Source of the DNA: Anaerococcus sp. Marseille-P3915
Lineage (GTDB): Bacteria; Bacillota; Clostridia; Tissierellales; Peptoniphilaceae
NCBI RefSeq assembly: GCF_900258475.1
Contig: NZ_LT984888.1
Location: 518,639 to 582,638 of the forward strand
Reading direction: 5' to 3'
Length of the DNA stretch: 64,000 bases
This document shows positions 1-8,013 of this stretch, in pieces (position 1 is the first letter of the stretch; the number at the start of each line of letters is the position of its first letter). The notes beneath the pieces are model-generated. The model did no database searches and had not been told where the DNA came from. It saw only the letters and a program-made list of their open reading frames with translations. The position numbers and the translations under genes were made by a program.

Positions 1-1
1 C

Positions 2-604
2 CCTAAGGATAAGATTGGTCAAATGGACCAAGATGGGGAGACTATAGTAGACCCACACTTCTGGTTTGATATAGACCTATACAAGGAAGCCTTCACTAAT
101 ACAGCTAACAAGTTAAAAGAGCTTTATAAAGATGATGAGGAAGTGATTAAAGAAATTGACAAAAACCACGACAGGTATATAAAAGAGCTCGATGATCTTG
201 ATGAATATAACAAAAAAGAGCTTGCAAAAATCCCAGAAGAGTCAAAATATTTAATCACCCCACATGATGCCTTCAATTATTTCTCAAGAAGATATAAGAT
301 TGAAGTATTAGCCCCACAAGGAGTTTCAACAGATTCTGAAGTATCAAATAAGGACCTTGAAGACACAGCAAGCTTTATAGCAGACCACAAGATTAAGGCA
401 ATCTTTGCAGAATCAACAACAAATCCAGAAAGAATGGAAAAATTAAGAGATGTTGTAAAATCTAAAGGTTTTGAAACAGAGGTAGTATCAGGCGAGGGTC
501 AAGAGCTATATTCAGACTCCCTATCCAAAGAAGGCGGGGAAGCTGACACCTTTATAAAAATGTACAAACACAATGTAGACTTAATAGTAGGTAAGCTTAA
601 ATGA
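2..604 (+). CDS. Metal ABC transporter substrate-binding protein (TroA/ZnuA family), 5'-truncated
   Basis: This is the C-terminal part of a periplasmic-binding-type metal receptor; the reading frame is open to the window edge, so the signal peptide and first lobe are missing. The motif DPHFWFD supplies one of the metal-binding histidines of the cluster A-1 (TroA) family, and a second histidine in TPHDAFNYF and the acidic FAESTTNP region match the second lobe. It delivers Mn, Fe or Zn to the permeases encoded just downstream; the linked DtxR-type regulator favours Mn or Fe. No His-rich zinc loop is visible in the part present. Its stop overlaps the ATPase gene by 4 bases, indicating translational coupling. 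Confidence 0.9.
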   Translation, partial: PKDKIGQMDQDGETIVDPHFWFDIDLYKEAFTNTANKLKELYKDDEEVIKEIDKNHDRYIKELDDLDEYNKKELAKIPEESKYLITPHDAFNYFSRRYKIEVLAPQGVSTDSEVSNKDLEDTASFIADHKIKAIFAESTTNPERMEKLRDVVKSKGFETEVVSGEGQELYSDSLSKEGGEADTFIKMYKHNVDLIVGKLK

Positions 605-1308
605 GACCTGCAATTGAAGTAAAGAACCTTTCCGTCTCTTACGAAAAAAACCAGGTACTTTCTAAGATAGACCTCACTATCCCCCTAAATTCAAGAACAG
701 CCATAGTAGGAGCAAATGGAGCAGGCAAGTCCACCCTACTTAAGGCTGTTCTTGGCCTAATTAAAAAAGACTCGGGCGAGGTCAAGATTTTAGGCAAAGA
801 CCTTAAGGATGCCAAGCTTGACCTAGCCTATGTTCCCCAAAAAGATTCGGTCAATTGGAACTTCCCTATAAGGGTCTATGATGTTGTAAAGATGGGAAGA
901 TTTCCTTATTTGGGTTCCTTTAAGAAATTAAGAGCTATAGATAAGGAGAAAATCGACCATGCCATGGAAGAAATGGGCATAGCTGACTTAAAGGACAGAC
1001 AAATATCAAAACTTTCGGGTGGTCAAAAGCAGAGGGTCTTTCTAGCAAGGGCCCTTGCCCAAGATGTGGACCTCTACATCCTTGATGAGCCCCTCACAGG
1101 AGTTGATATCAAGACAGAAGAGATAATAGCCAAGGAATTTAAAAACCTCCAGGCCAAGGGCAAGACAATTATATCAGTTCACCACAATATCTATAGTCTA
1201 AATAGGTATTTTGACCACCTTCTAGTTTTAAATGGAGGAGTCCAATATTCAGGTCCTCTTAATGTGGATGGCATTGATAGTCAGATAGATAAGGGATTTA
1301 GGGGCTAA
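601..1308 (+). CDS. Metal ABC transporter ATP-binding protein (TroB/MntB-like)
   Basis: ATPase subunit of the metal importer. Walker A (GANGAGKST, about residues 37-45), a Q-loop in VPQKD, the signature LSGGQ (about 138-142) and Walker B with catalytic Glu (YILDEP, about 159-164) are all present, followed by the switch His (SVHHN). The 235-residue length is normal for this family. It overlaps the binding-protein gene by 4 bases and is 1 base from the permease gene, so the block is one operon. Metal specificity cannot be read from this subunit. Confidence 0.93.
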   Translation: MRPAIEVKNLSVSYEKNQVLSKIDLTIPLNSRTAIVGANGAGKSTLLKAVLGLIKKDSGEVKILGKDLKDAKLDLAYVPQKDSVNWNFPIRVYDVVKMGRFPYLGSFKKLRAIDKEKIDHAMEEMGIADLKDRQISKLSGGQKQRVFLARALAQDVDLYILDEPLTGVDIKTEEIIAKEFKNLQAKGKTIISVHHNIYSLNRYFDHLLVLNGGVQYSGPLNVDGIDSQIDKGFRG

Positions 1309-1309
1309 T

Positions 1310-2152
1310 ATGGATGTATTATTTTCATACTCATTTAAAATCATAGCCATAGGGACAATTCTCCTTGCAAGTCTTGCAAGCCTTGTGGGAATTATCAATG
1401 TCTACAAGGACCAATCCCTAATCGGCGATGCCATGGGCCATTCGACCTATGCAGGCCTAGTTTTAGCCTTTATCCTAACAGGTATGAAGTCTAGTTGGGT
1501 CCTATTGATTGGGGCCTGCCTATCTGCGGCTCTTTCCTATTTTTTGATAGAATATTCAAGCAAGAATACAAAGATTGGCCCAGATGCAAATATGGCCATA
1601 TACTTGTCGGGATTTTTTGGCCTAGGACTTGTTTTAAAGTCTTATATTCAGGGCAATCCAGCCTTTGCATCATCCAGGCAAGCAGGCCTAGATAATTACA
1701 TCTTCGGCCAAGCTGCCTATCTTTTGGAAGATGACATCTGGCTAATAGGAGGAGTTCTTCTTATTGCCCTGATAATTTTTGCCTTAAATTACAGGCATAT
1801 CAAGGCCTATCTCTTTGATCCGGAATTTGCTTATATGGTAAATATAAATACAAAAATCCTGGATAGCTTGGTATTATTTATCACAATCCTAACCATAGGT
1901 GTGGGCATAAAGGCAGTTGGGGTTATTCTCATTGCATCCTTTATGGTTCTACCGACACTCGCAGCTAGTAAGCTTTCACACTCCTTTGGCAGGGTTTTGG
2001 CCATATCTATTGTAATTTCAGCCCTTTCAGCCTTTATAGGTTCTTATATTTCAACAATCTATAGCGGGTTTTCGACAGGGCCTACCATAATAATTATCCA
2101 GGCAAGCTTTGCCATCCTTGCCCAAATCATAAAAATTCTAAGGAGGAAGTAA
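1310..2152 (+). CDS. Metal ABC transporter permease 1 (TroC/ZnuB family)
   Basis: Polytopic membrane protein of the ABC-3 permease family (280 residues), with about seven or eight hydrophobic segments. The N-terminal region carries the family sequence LIGDAMGHSTYAGLVLAF and the C-terminal half has the typical GVGIKAVGVILIASFMVLPTLAA block. It forms half of the membrane channel with the next gene product. Its stop codon overlaps the start of the second permease. Presence of two different permeases matches the tro (troABCD) rather than the single-permease znu layout. Confidence 0.92.
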   Translation: MDVLFSYSFKIIAIGTILLASLASLVGIINVYKDQSLIGDAMGHSTYAGLVLAFILTGMKSSWVLLIGACLSAALSYFLIEYSSKNTKIGPDANMAIYLSGFFGLGLVLKSYIQGNPAFASSRQAGLDNYIFGQAAYLLEDDIWLIGGVLLIALIIFALNYRHIKAYLFDPEFAYMVNINTKILDSLVLFITILTIGVGIKAVGVILIASFMVLPTLAASKLSHSFGRVLAISIVISALSAFIGSYISTIYSGFSTGPTIIIIQASFAILAQIIKILRRK

Positions 2153-3060
2153 TGACAGATGCACTCATAGTTTTAATACTCACATCCATATCATGTTCTC
2201 TGCTTGGAATATTTTTGGTTTTAAGAAAGCTATCTATGATGACAGATGCCATAAGCCACTCAGTCCTACTCGGCATAGTTTTGGCCTTTTTCCTAGTTAG
2301 GGATTTGGATAGCCCACTTCTAATATTAGGGGCAAGCCTTATGGGCCTAGTGACTGTGTTTTTGATAGAATCTATTGGCAAGCTCAAACTTGCCAAGCTA
2401 GATGATGCCACAGCCATAGTCTATCCCCTTCTATTTTCAATAGCGGTCATCCTGATTAGTAAATTTTTTAGAAATGTCCACCTAGATACAGATATTGTCA
2501 TGATGGGCGAGGTGATTTTCTCATCAATGATAAGGACGGAAATTTTTGGTATAGAGATGTCAAAATCAATCCTTGAAGCGGCCTTAAGCCTAGTATGCGT
2601 TATAGCTTTCATCGGCATATTTTATAGGAAATTAAAGATAGGAAGTTTTGATGAAGAATTTGCATCCCTTGTTGGAATTTCAACAGGTCTTATCTTTTAT
2701 AGTCTGATGACAATTACATCCTTTGTGGCAGTTACATCCTTTAACAATGTCGGGGCAATAATTGTAATTTCATTTTTCATAGGGCCGGCTGCAATTGCTC
2801 TTTTATTTGCAAGAAGTCTTAGGGAAGCTTTCTTGTTAGCGACTCTTGCTTCAATTATAAATCCAAGCATAGGTTTTTATCTTGCCATTAATTTTAATGT
2901 ATCCATAACAGGTATGATTGCAACAATCAATATGGCAAGCTATTTAGCTTTAATCATCATAAAGAAGTATATTTTAGATAGGAGTAGAAATTATGGAAAA
3001 AATCAATCCTCAAAGAGAGGACTATCTAACAATAATATACAAATTGATGCAGGAAAATGA
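2152..3060 (+). CDS. Metal ABC transporter permease 2 (TroD-like)
   Basis: Second ABC-3 family permease (302 residues) with the same family blocks as its neighbour (MMTDAISHSVLLGIVLAFF near the N terminus, NNVGAIIVISFFIGPAA in the C-terminal half). Several transmembrane segments are evident. It should pair with permease 1 as a heterodimeric channel. The last 68 bases overlap the start of the regulator gene in a different frame, and the terminal residues after the last membrane helix are polar and Asn/Lys-rich, as expected where the sequence also has to encode the start of the next protein. Confidence 0.92.
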   Translation: MTDALIVLILTSISCSLLGIFLVLRKLSMMTDAISHSVLLGIVLAFFLVRDLDSPLLILGASLMGLVTVFLIESIGKLKLAKLDDATAIVYPLLFSIAVILISKFFRNVHLDTDIVMMGEVIFSSMIRTEIFGIEMSKSILEAALSLVCVIAFIGIFYRKLKIGSFDEEFASLVGISTGLIFYSLMTITSFVAVTSFNNVGAIIVISFFIGPAAIALLFARSLREAFLLATLASIINPSIGFYLAINFNVSITGMIATINMASYLALIIIKKYILDRSRNYGKNQSSKRGLSNNNIQIDAGK

Positions 3061-3655
3061 TAAAATCACCAACAAGGATATTTCCCAAGCTCTTGACATA
3101 AGCCCACCATCAGTCACAGAGATGCTTAAGAAACTCAAGGCTGAGGGCCTTATAAAGGATGATAAGACAAATTTTTTGACAGATAAGGGAGTAAGCCTAG
3201 CAAGGCTTCTAATATCTAAGCACAGACTTTGGGAATATTTTCTCCAGGAGACCTTGGATTATTCATGGAAAGACGTCCACGAAATAGCAAATAAGCTCCA
3301 ATCAGCCACACCCGATGACCTTTTAGATAAGCTAAATGACTTTTTAGGCCACCCTAAATATTGCCCCCACGGATCGGTTATCTATATAAATAACGAAGGC
3401 ACGGGTCGTGACCTAGTGAGGATGAGCGAGTCTAAGTCAGGAGCGACCTACACCATAAGAAGGATAAGGGATGAGCGTAGTCTTTTAAATTATGCAGAGT
3501 CCATGGGGATCGATATAGGTGATAGGGTAAAAATTGTAAAATTTGACCCCTTTGATATGACTGCAATCATCGAAAAAGATGGCATAGAAAAGAGGATTTC
3601 GCCAAAGGCCTGCGTAGATATATATTTGCTAGAGGAAGATGATGGAGATAAATAA
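2993..3655 (+). CDS. DtxR/MntR-family metal-dependent transcriptional regulator (TroR-like)
   Basis: The protein (220 residues) has the N-terminal winged helix of DtxR regulators (YLTIIYKLMQEN, ISPPSVTEMLKKL, about residues 10-60), a metal-binding dimerisation domain (SKHRLWEYFLQETL, DVHEIANKLQ, HPKYCPHG) and a C-terminal FeoA/SH3-like domain (about 145-215). Binding of Mn or Fe would activate repression, probably of this operon. The start at 2993 has an AGGAG box 8 to 9 bases upstream, so the 68-base overlap with the permease gene looks real. A regulator inside the transporter operon reproduces troABCDR order. Confidence 0.9.
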   Translation: MEKINPQREDYLTIIYKLMQENDKITNKDISQALDISPPSVTEMLKKLKAEGLIKDDKTNFLTDKGVSLARLLISKHRLWEYFLQETLDYSWKDVHEIANKLQSATPDDLLDKLNDFLGHPKYCPHGSVIYINNEGTGRDLVRMSESKSGATYTIRRIRDERSLLNYAESMGIDIGDRVKIVKFDPFDMTAIIEKDGIEKRISPKACVDIYLLEEDDGDK

Positions 3656-4568
3656 AAAACGCTTCAGGGATTTTGATTCCTATATGAAGCTTAAATTTAA
3701 TAAAAAGATTATAAAGCTCCCACTTGACGGGGGCTTTACTTGTCCAAATAGGGATGGGAGTCTATCAAATGCTGGCTGTATATTTTGCTCAGAATCTGGG
3801 TCAGGAGAGCGGACCTATGGAAAAAAATCCCTACATGATCAAATAGTCTACCAGAAAGCTCGCTTGTCAAAGCCAGGCAGGGATGAGGCTTATCTTGCTT
3901 ATTTTCAAAATTTTACAAACACCTACGGGCCCATTGACAAATTAAGAAAAATCTACTATGGTGTACTTGAAGAAGAAAATATTATAGGTCTTGCCATTGC
4001 AACCAGGGCGGATTGTTTAAATGACGAGGTTCTTGACCTTTTGGAAGAGTTATCCAAGAAGACCTTTCTCATAGTAGAGCTAGGCATGCAAAGTGTAAAT
4101 GATAGGACCCTTAAGCTTATAAATAGGGGCTATGATCATGGTGATTTTGACTCTGGAATTCGTAAATTACATACCAGGGGAATTAAGACCTTGGTCCATT
4201 TGATAATAGGACTTCCTTATGAAAATCTTGATGATTACAAAAAAGCCATCAACTATATAAATGAGATTAGGCCCTGGGGAATCAAAATCCACAACCTCTA
4301 TATAGAAAAGGATACAAGGCTTGAAAAATTCTATAGGGACAATGACCTTTCTTATGACATGACAGAGGATTTTTATGTAGATACTATAGTAGAAATTCTC
4401 ACTCATTTGGATAAGGATATAGTAATTAATAGGCTAACAGGAGATGGGCTGAGGGATGCTATAGCCTATCCTTCCCGGGCTAAGAACAAGGGCAAGATTC
4501 TAACAAAAATTGACAAGATGCTAAAGGAAAAAGACCTAAGACAGGGGGATTTATGGAAAGAAAATTAG
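3639..4568 (+). CDS. TIGR01212-family radical SAM protein (YhcC/YtqA-like)
   Basis: Radical SAM protein of 309 residues with the unusual long iron-sulfur cluster motif of the YhcC/YtqA family, C-x11-C-x2-C (Cys35, Cys47, Cys50, within CPNRDG...GCIFC). The central barrel is recognisable (AIATRADCLND, LIVELGMQSVNDRTL, HLIIGLPYE). Members are associated with tRNA or sulfur-related modification, but the reaction of this clade is not established here. The gene overlaps the regulator gene by 17 bases and the next gene by 16 bases, so it is probably co-transcribed downstream of the metal transporter. Confidence 0.88.
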   Translation: MMEINKKRFRDFDSYMKLKFNKKIIKLPLDGGFTCPNRDGSLSNAGCIFCSESGSGERTYGKKSLHDQIVYQKARLSKPGRDEAYLAYFQNFTNTYGPIDKLRKIYYGVLEEENIIGLAIATRADCLNDEVLDLLEELSKKTFLIVELGMQSVNDRTLKLINRGYDHGDFDSGIRKLHTRGIKTLVHLIIGLPYENLDDYKKAINYINEIRPWGIKIHNLYIEKDTRLEKFYRDNDLSYDMTEDFYVDTIVEILTHLDKDIVINRLTGDGLRDAIAYPSRAKNKGKILTKIDKMLKEKDLRQGDLWKEN

Positions 4569-5158
4569 ACAGCAAATTTTATACAAATAGCCTAGCTAGT
4601 GACGGCCTTTACACAGATAGGAGTAAAACCCTACTTTTGGTGGTAGACATCCAACCAAAGCTAATGACAAGTGTAGAAGAAGGCGAGAGGGTGACAAAAA
4701 ATACAGTCGGCCTAATAAAGGCCTTTAAGGCCTATGACCTTCCTATCATAGCCACAGAACAATATCCAAAGGGCCTTGGCAGGTCAGATGAGAGAATACT
4801 TGCTGAGCTTTGCGATGAGAAAATATTCCCAAAGACAAGCTTTAATGCCCTAATTCCAGAAGTTTTGGACTTCATTAAGGACAATGATATTAAAAATGTT
4901 GTAGTAACAGGAGCTGAAGGCCACATCTGCATCTACCAAACTATAAGAAGCCTTCTAGATCTAGGTCTAAATGTTTTTTATGTAGATGATGCCATTGGAT
5001 CATTTACAAATGAGCTTAAAGATGGTGCTAAGGTTTCCCTAAGAGACATGGGAGCAGTCCTTGTAAATACTGAGCTAATCTTATTTGACCTAGCCATTGA
5101 CAGCAAGGATTCTAATTTCAAATTAATTTCAAATTTAGTAAAAGAATTAAGAAAGTAG
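4553..5158 (+). CDS. Isochorismatase-family cysteine hydrolase
   Basis: A 201-residue hydrolase of the isochorismatase/nicotinamidase fold. The catalytic triad is visible: Asp32 (LVVDIQ), Lys94 (FPKTSF) and the nucleophile Cys126 (GAEGHICIYQT). Substrate is unknown; the fold covers nicotinamide, isochorismate, biuret and related amide or ether substrates. The GHICI context is typical of the YcaC/isochorismatase subgroup rather than nicotinamidase, and the Asp-His metal site of nicotinamidases is absent. It overlaps the radical SAM gene and lies 6 bases before the zinc-ribbon gene. Confidence 0.85.
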   Translation: MERKLDSKFYTNSLASDGLYTDRSKTLLLVVDIQPKLMTSVEEGERVTKNTVGLIKAFKAYDLPIIATEQYPKGLGRSDERILAELCDEKIFPKTSFNALIPEVLDFIKDNDIKNVVVTGAEGHICIYQTIRSLLDLGLNVFYVDDAIGSFTNELKDGAKVSLRDMGAVLVNTELILFDLAIDSKDSNFKLISNLVKELRK

Positions 5159-5164
5159 GAAAAA

Positions 5165-5506
5165 ATGACAAATTTACCAAAATGTCCAGCCTGTGGTGAA
5201 GATTTCACCTACCAAGATGGCCATATGTATGTTTGCCCGATATGTTTTCACGAGTGGTCAGATGAAGAGCCAGTCGTAGAAGAAGAGAAAAAACTAAGAG
5301 ATGCTGTAGGAAATATTATAGAAAATGGTGCTAAGGCCACAATTATCAAAGACCTTAAGATGGGCTCTGAAGTTGTAAAACAAGGAAGCAAGGTCACAAA
5401 TGTAAGGATTTTAGATGAAGAAGTAAATGGCCACGACCTAGATGGCAAGGTAGAAGGCTTTGGAAGTCTTTATCTTAAATCATCTGTAATAAAAATTGTA
5501 AAATAA
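5165..5506 (+). CDS. PhnA/YjdM-family zinc-ribbon protein
   Basis: Small protein (113 residues) with an N-terminal four-cysteine zinc ribbon (CPAC ... CPIC, about residues 8-27) followed by an acidic linker and the conserved PhnA C-terminal domain (GAKATIIKDLKMGSEVVKQG, SLYLKSSVIKIVK). The family was named from the phosphonate locus of E. coli, but PhnA/YjdM itself is not required for phosphonate use and has no settled function. It is the last gene before a strong terminator. Confidence 0.88.
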   Translation: MTNLPKCPACGEDFTYQDGHMYVCPICFHEWSDEEPVVEEEKKLRDAVGNIIENGAKATIIKDLKMGSEVVKQGSKVTNVRILDEEVNGHDLDGKVEGFGSLYLKSSVIKIVK

Positions 5507-5508
5507 AA

Positions 5509-5551
5509 GATTCCCCAAGTTGATCTAAAATTAACTTGGGGAATCTTTTTT
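5509..5551 (+). terminator. Rho-independent terminator after the PhnA-like gene
   Basis: A perfect 13-bp stem (GATTCCCCAAGTT with its complement at 5533-5545), an 11-base loop and a run of six T residues. It ends the operon that starts with the metal transporter. Confidence 0.95.
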
Positions 5552-5616
5552 ATAATTTCTGTATCAGGCCTAGAACTTAGGGTATAATGACCTAAGATTA
5601 CAAGTAAAGGAAAATT

Positions 5617-6942
5617 ATGAAAATAAAAAGATTTTTGGCAATCCTCTTTGTCTTTGCCCTTTCTTTTATAGGCAGCAAATTTGCCCTTGATTTCTTAAAC
5701 CAAAGGACAGATCCAACCTATGCGGGCAGTGGCTTTGAAGATAATGCCGTAAAGAAAAGTGACAATGAATATTTAATTTTGATGGTCGGTGTAGACCAGG
5801 CAGCAGGTGAGGAAAATAACGAAGATTTTACCAGAACAGATACCATAATGCTCCTTAAGGCCAACACCAAGGATGGAACAATTAAGCTTTTATCAGTGCC
5901 AAGAGATTCTAGGGTTAAGATTAGAACAAGCTTTGATAAGGTAAATCACGCCCATGCCTTTGGCGGTATAGAGCTAACCATCCAGACTCTAAGGAACTTC
6001 TTAGGTCTTGACATAGATTATTATGTTCAAATAAATTATAAGGCCCTAGTAGATATAGTAGATGCTATAGGTGGAGTAGATTACCAAGTGCCAGAAGGCG
6101 TTGAAATAGATAAGTGGGGCATTCATGTCAGACCTGGTATGAACCACTTCGATGGAACACAGACCATGTGGTACTTAAGAACCAGACACATCTATCTAAC
6201 AGGAGATATAGGAAGGGTAGGTGCCCAACAAGACTTTGTAAAGGCCATGGTAGACCAAGCAGTCAAAAAATCTAAACAAATGAATTTGATGACAATAGCC
6301 TCAACCTACATCAAATATGTTAAAACCAACCTACCAATGTCAGTAATAGCTGACCTCTTATCAAATATAGAGACCTTCTCATCAGATAAGGTAGAAACAT
6401 TTACAGTTCCAGGCCATGAAGAGACTATAAATGCCACAAGCTACTATATACCAGATGTAGAAGAAACTTGGGCCATAAGAGATAAGGTCTTTGCTGACTT
6501 TAAACTATCAAAATGGAAGGAAGAAGACTCAGGTTTTGTAACAAACGATGAAGAGGAAAGCAGCGAGGAAAGTACTCCAGATACTAAAACCTTCATACCA
6601 AACCTAGCCAAACCACAACCAAGCAATGAGGCTCCAGTCTATAATCAAGCTCCTTCTTATAATAATAATTATAACTATAACAACAACACCTATAGGCAAA
6701 ATAACACCAATAATAATTCAAATAATAACTACAATTATCAGAATTCTCATGAAGAAGAATATGAACAGACACCTAGCCACAATCAAAGCACAGAGCCTGT
6801 AGAAGAAGAAAGACCAACCCCTGCCAAACCAGAACCAAATCAAAGTCCGGCCAAGGAAGCTCCTTCAGGCAATGAATCAAATATAATAGAATATGAACCT
6901 ATGCCAAGCATAGATGGAGAAGGTCAATCAGAAGGTGAGTAG
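5617..6942 (+). CDS. LytR-CpsA-Psr (LCP) family cell-wall glycopolymer ligase
   Basis: Membrane-anchored LCP protein of 441 residues. One N-terminal transmembrane segment (about 5-25) is followed by the LCP domain with conserved Arg/Asp positions (TRTDTIMLLKAN, SVPRDSRVKI, YVQINYKALVDIVDAIGGVD, LRTRH, GRVGAQQDFV). LCP enzymes transfer wall teichoic acid or capsule polymers from polyprenyl phosphate carriers to peptidoglycan. The last ~140 residues are a low-complexity Asn/Tyr/Gln/Glu-rich tail, probably extended through the wall. It lies behind a terminator and starts a new unit with fni 2 bases downstream; the lipid-carrier link with isoprenoid synthesis is suggestive. Confidence 0.92.
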   Translation: MKIKRFLAILFVFALSFIGSKFALDFLNQRTDPTYAGSGFEDNAVKKSDNEYLILMVGVDQAAGEENNEDFTRTDTIMLLKANTKDGTIKLLSVPRDSRVKIRTSFDKVNHAHAFGGIELTIQTLRNFLGLDIDYYVQINYKALVDIVDAIGGVDYQVPEGVEIDKWGIHVRPGMNHFDGTQTMWYLRTRHIYLTGDIGRVGAQQDFVKAMVDQAVKKSKQMNLMTIASTYIKYVKTNLPMSVIADLLSNIETFSSDKVETFTVPGHEETINATSYYIPDVEETWAIRDKVFADFKLSKWKEEDSGFVTNDEEESSEESTPDTKTFIPNLAKPQPSNEAPVYNQAPSYNNNYNYNNNTYRQNNTNNNSNNNYNYQNSHEEEYEQTPSHNQSTEPVEEERPTPAKPEPNQSPAKEAPSGNESNIIEYEPMPSIDGEGQSEGE

Positions 6943-6944
6943 AG

Positions 6945-7958
6945 ATGACAAGTAAAAGAAGACAAAGAAAAGATGAACATATAGAAAATTATCTAAAGAC
7001 AGAACCTATTAGGGGAACACTTTTAGATGATATTTATATAGAGCATAATTCCCTAGCAGAGCTAAGTCTAGACGAGATAGACACAAGCGTGACCTTCCTA
7101 GGCAAAAAGATATCCATGCCTGTCATGATAAATGCCATGACAGGGGGTGGAGAGGTAAGCTCTGATATAAACGAAGACCTATCATCAATCTGTGCCAGCT
7201 TAAACATACCAATGGCCCTAGGCAGCCAAGCCATTGGTCTTGAGGAAGAAGATTCGGTAGAATCTTTTAGCCTCATAAAGGATAAGGACCTTGTAAGGAT
7301 AGGAAATCTAGGAGCTGAAAGAAGCCTAGATGATTTCAAAAACGCAGCAGGCATGATTGATGCCCACGCCATGCAAGTCCACCTAAACCTAGCCCAAGAG
7401 CTCTTCATGCCTGAAGGTGATAGGGACTTTAGGGGCTGGAAGGACAATATTAGAAATTTAAATGAAAATCTAGATATCCCAATAATTGTAAAGGAAACAG
7501 GCAATGGCCTTTCAAAAGCATCTGTCAAGACCCTCTTAGAGATGGGAATTAAATATGTAGATATAGCCGGCTCTGGCGGCACAAATTTCATCGAAATCGA
7601 AGATATGAGAGATTTTGAGGAAGATTATAAGGAGTTTTACTCTTGGGGAGTGCCAACAGCCAAGGCAATAATCGATGCCAGAAGCCTATCAGAAGATCTA
7701 TTTATCATAGGCTCAGGCGGTATAAAAGATGCCCTAGATATGGCCAAGGCCCTAATAATAGGAGCTGATATGACGGCTATAAGCGGTGAAGCATTGAGAT
7801 ACTTGACCCTCGGAGGCTACGATGCTTGCTATGATTATCTTCTAGAGCTTAGGGAAAGACTTGTAAAAGTCATGGCCCTTTTGGGAGTTAAATCTATAAA
7901 AGAACTTAAAAAGATCGATTATAAGGTCACAGGCAGACTTAAAGAATTATTAGATTAA
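6945..7958 (+). CDS. fni: Type 2 isopentenyl-diphosphate delta-isomerase
   Basis: FMN-dependent type 2 IPP isomerase (337 residues), which interconverts isopentenyl and dimethylallyl diphosphate with FMN and NADPH. Diagnostic stretches are RKDEHIENYL at the N terminus, PVMINAMTGG, MALGSQ, MQVHLNLAQELFMPEGDR, VKETGNGLS and the FMN phosphate-binding IAGSGGTNF and GSGGI. The enzyme is soluble and common in Gram-positive bacteria that use the mevalonate pathway, although no other gene of that pathway lies in this window. The large minus-strand open frame within it is a shadow. Confidence 0.95.
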   Translation: MTSKRRQRKDEHIENYLKTEPIRGTLLDDIYIEHNSLAELSLDEIDTSVTFLGKKISMPVMINAMTGGGEVSSDINEDLSSICASLNIPMALGSQAIGLEEEDSVESFSLIKDKDLVRIGNLGAERSLDDFKNAAGMIDAHAMQVHLNLAQELFMPEGDRDFRGWKDNIRNLNENLDIPIIVKETGNGLSKASVKTLLEMGIKYVDIAGSGGTNFIEIEDMRDFEEDYKEFYSWGVPTAKAIIDARSLSEDLFIIGSGGIKDALDMAKALIIGADMTAISGEALRYLTLGGYDACYDYLLELRERLVKVMALLGVKSIKELKKIDYKVTGRLKELLD

Positions 7959-8002
7959 AAAAACTAGATGGCAGGAAAATTCTCCTTGTCATCTAGTTTT
8001 TA
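7956..8002. terminator. Bidirectional terminator between fni and the DUF2971-like gene
   Basis: An A-rich/T-rich inverted repeat with stem AAAACTAGATG and its complement, plus an inner GGA/TCC pair, flanked by A and T runs. Its symmetry suits the converging fni gene and the minus-strand gene at 8014. Confidence 0.85.
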
Positions 8003-8013
8003 TTTGTCTTATT

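Noticed and set aside
5583-5588. Promoter for the LCP gene (TATAAT)
   Set aside because: No acceptable -35 at 16-18 bases upstream, so it was not listed as a promoter.
7034-7591. Minus-strand open frame of 185 codons inside fni
   Set aside because: It lies wholly antisense to a clearly recognisable gene, has a Ser/Pro/Arg-rich composition from reverse reading, and lacks any domain or ribosome site.
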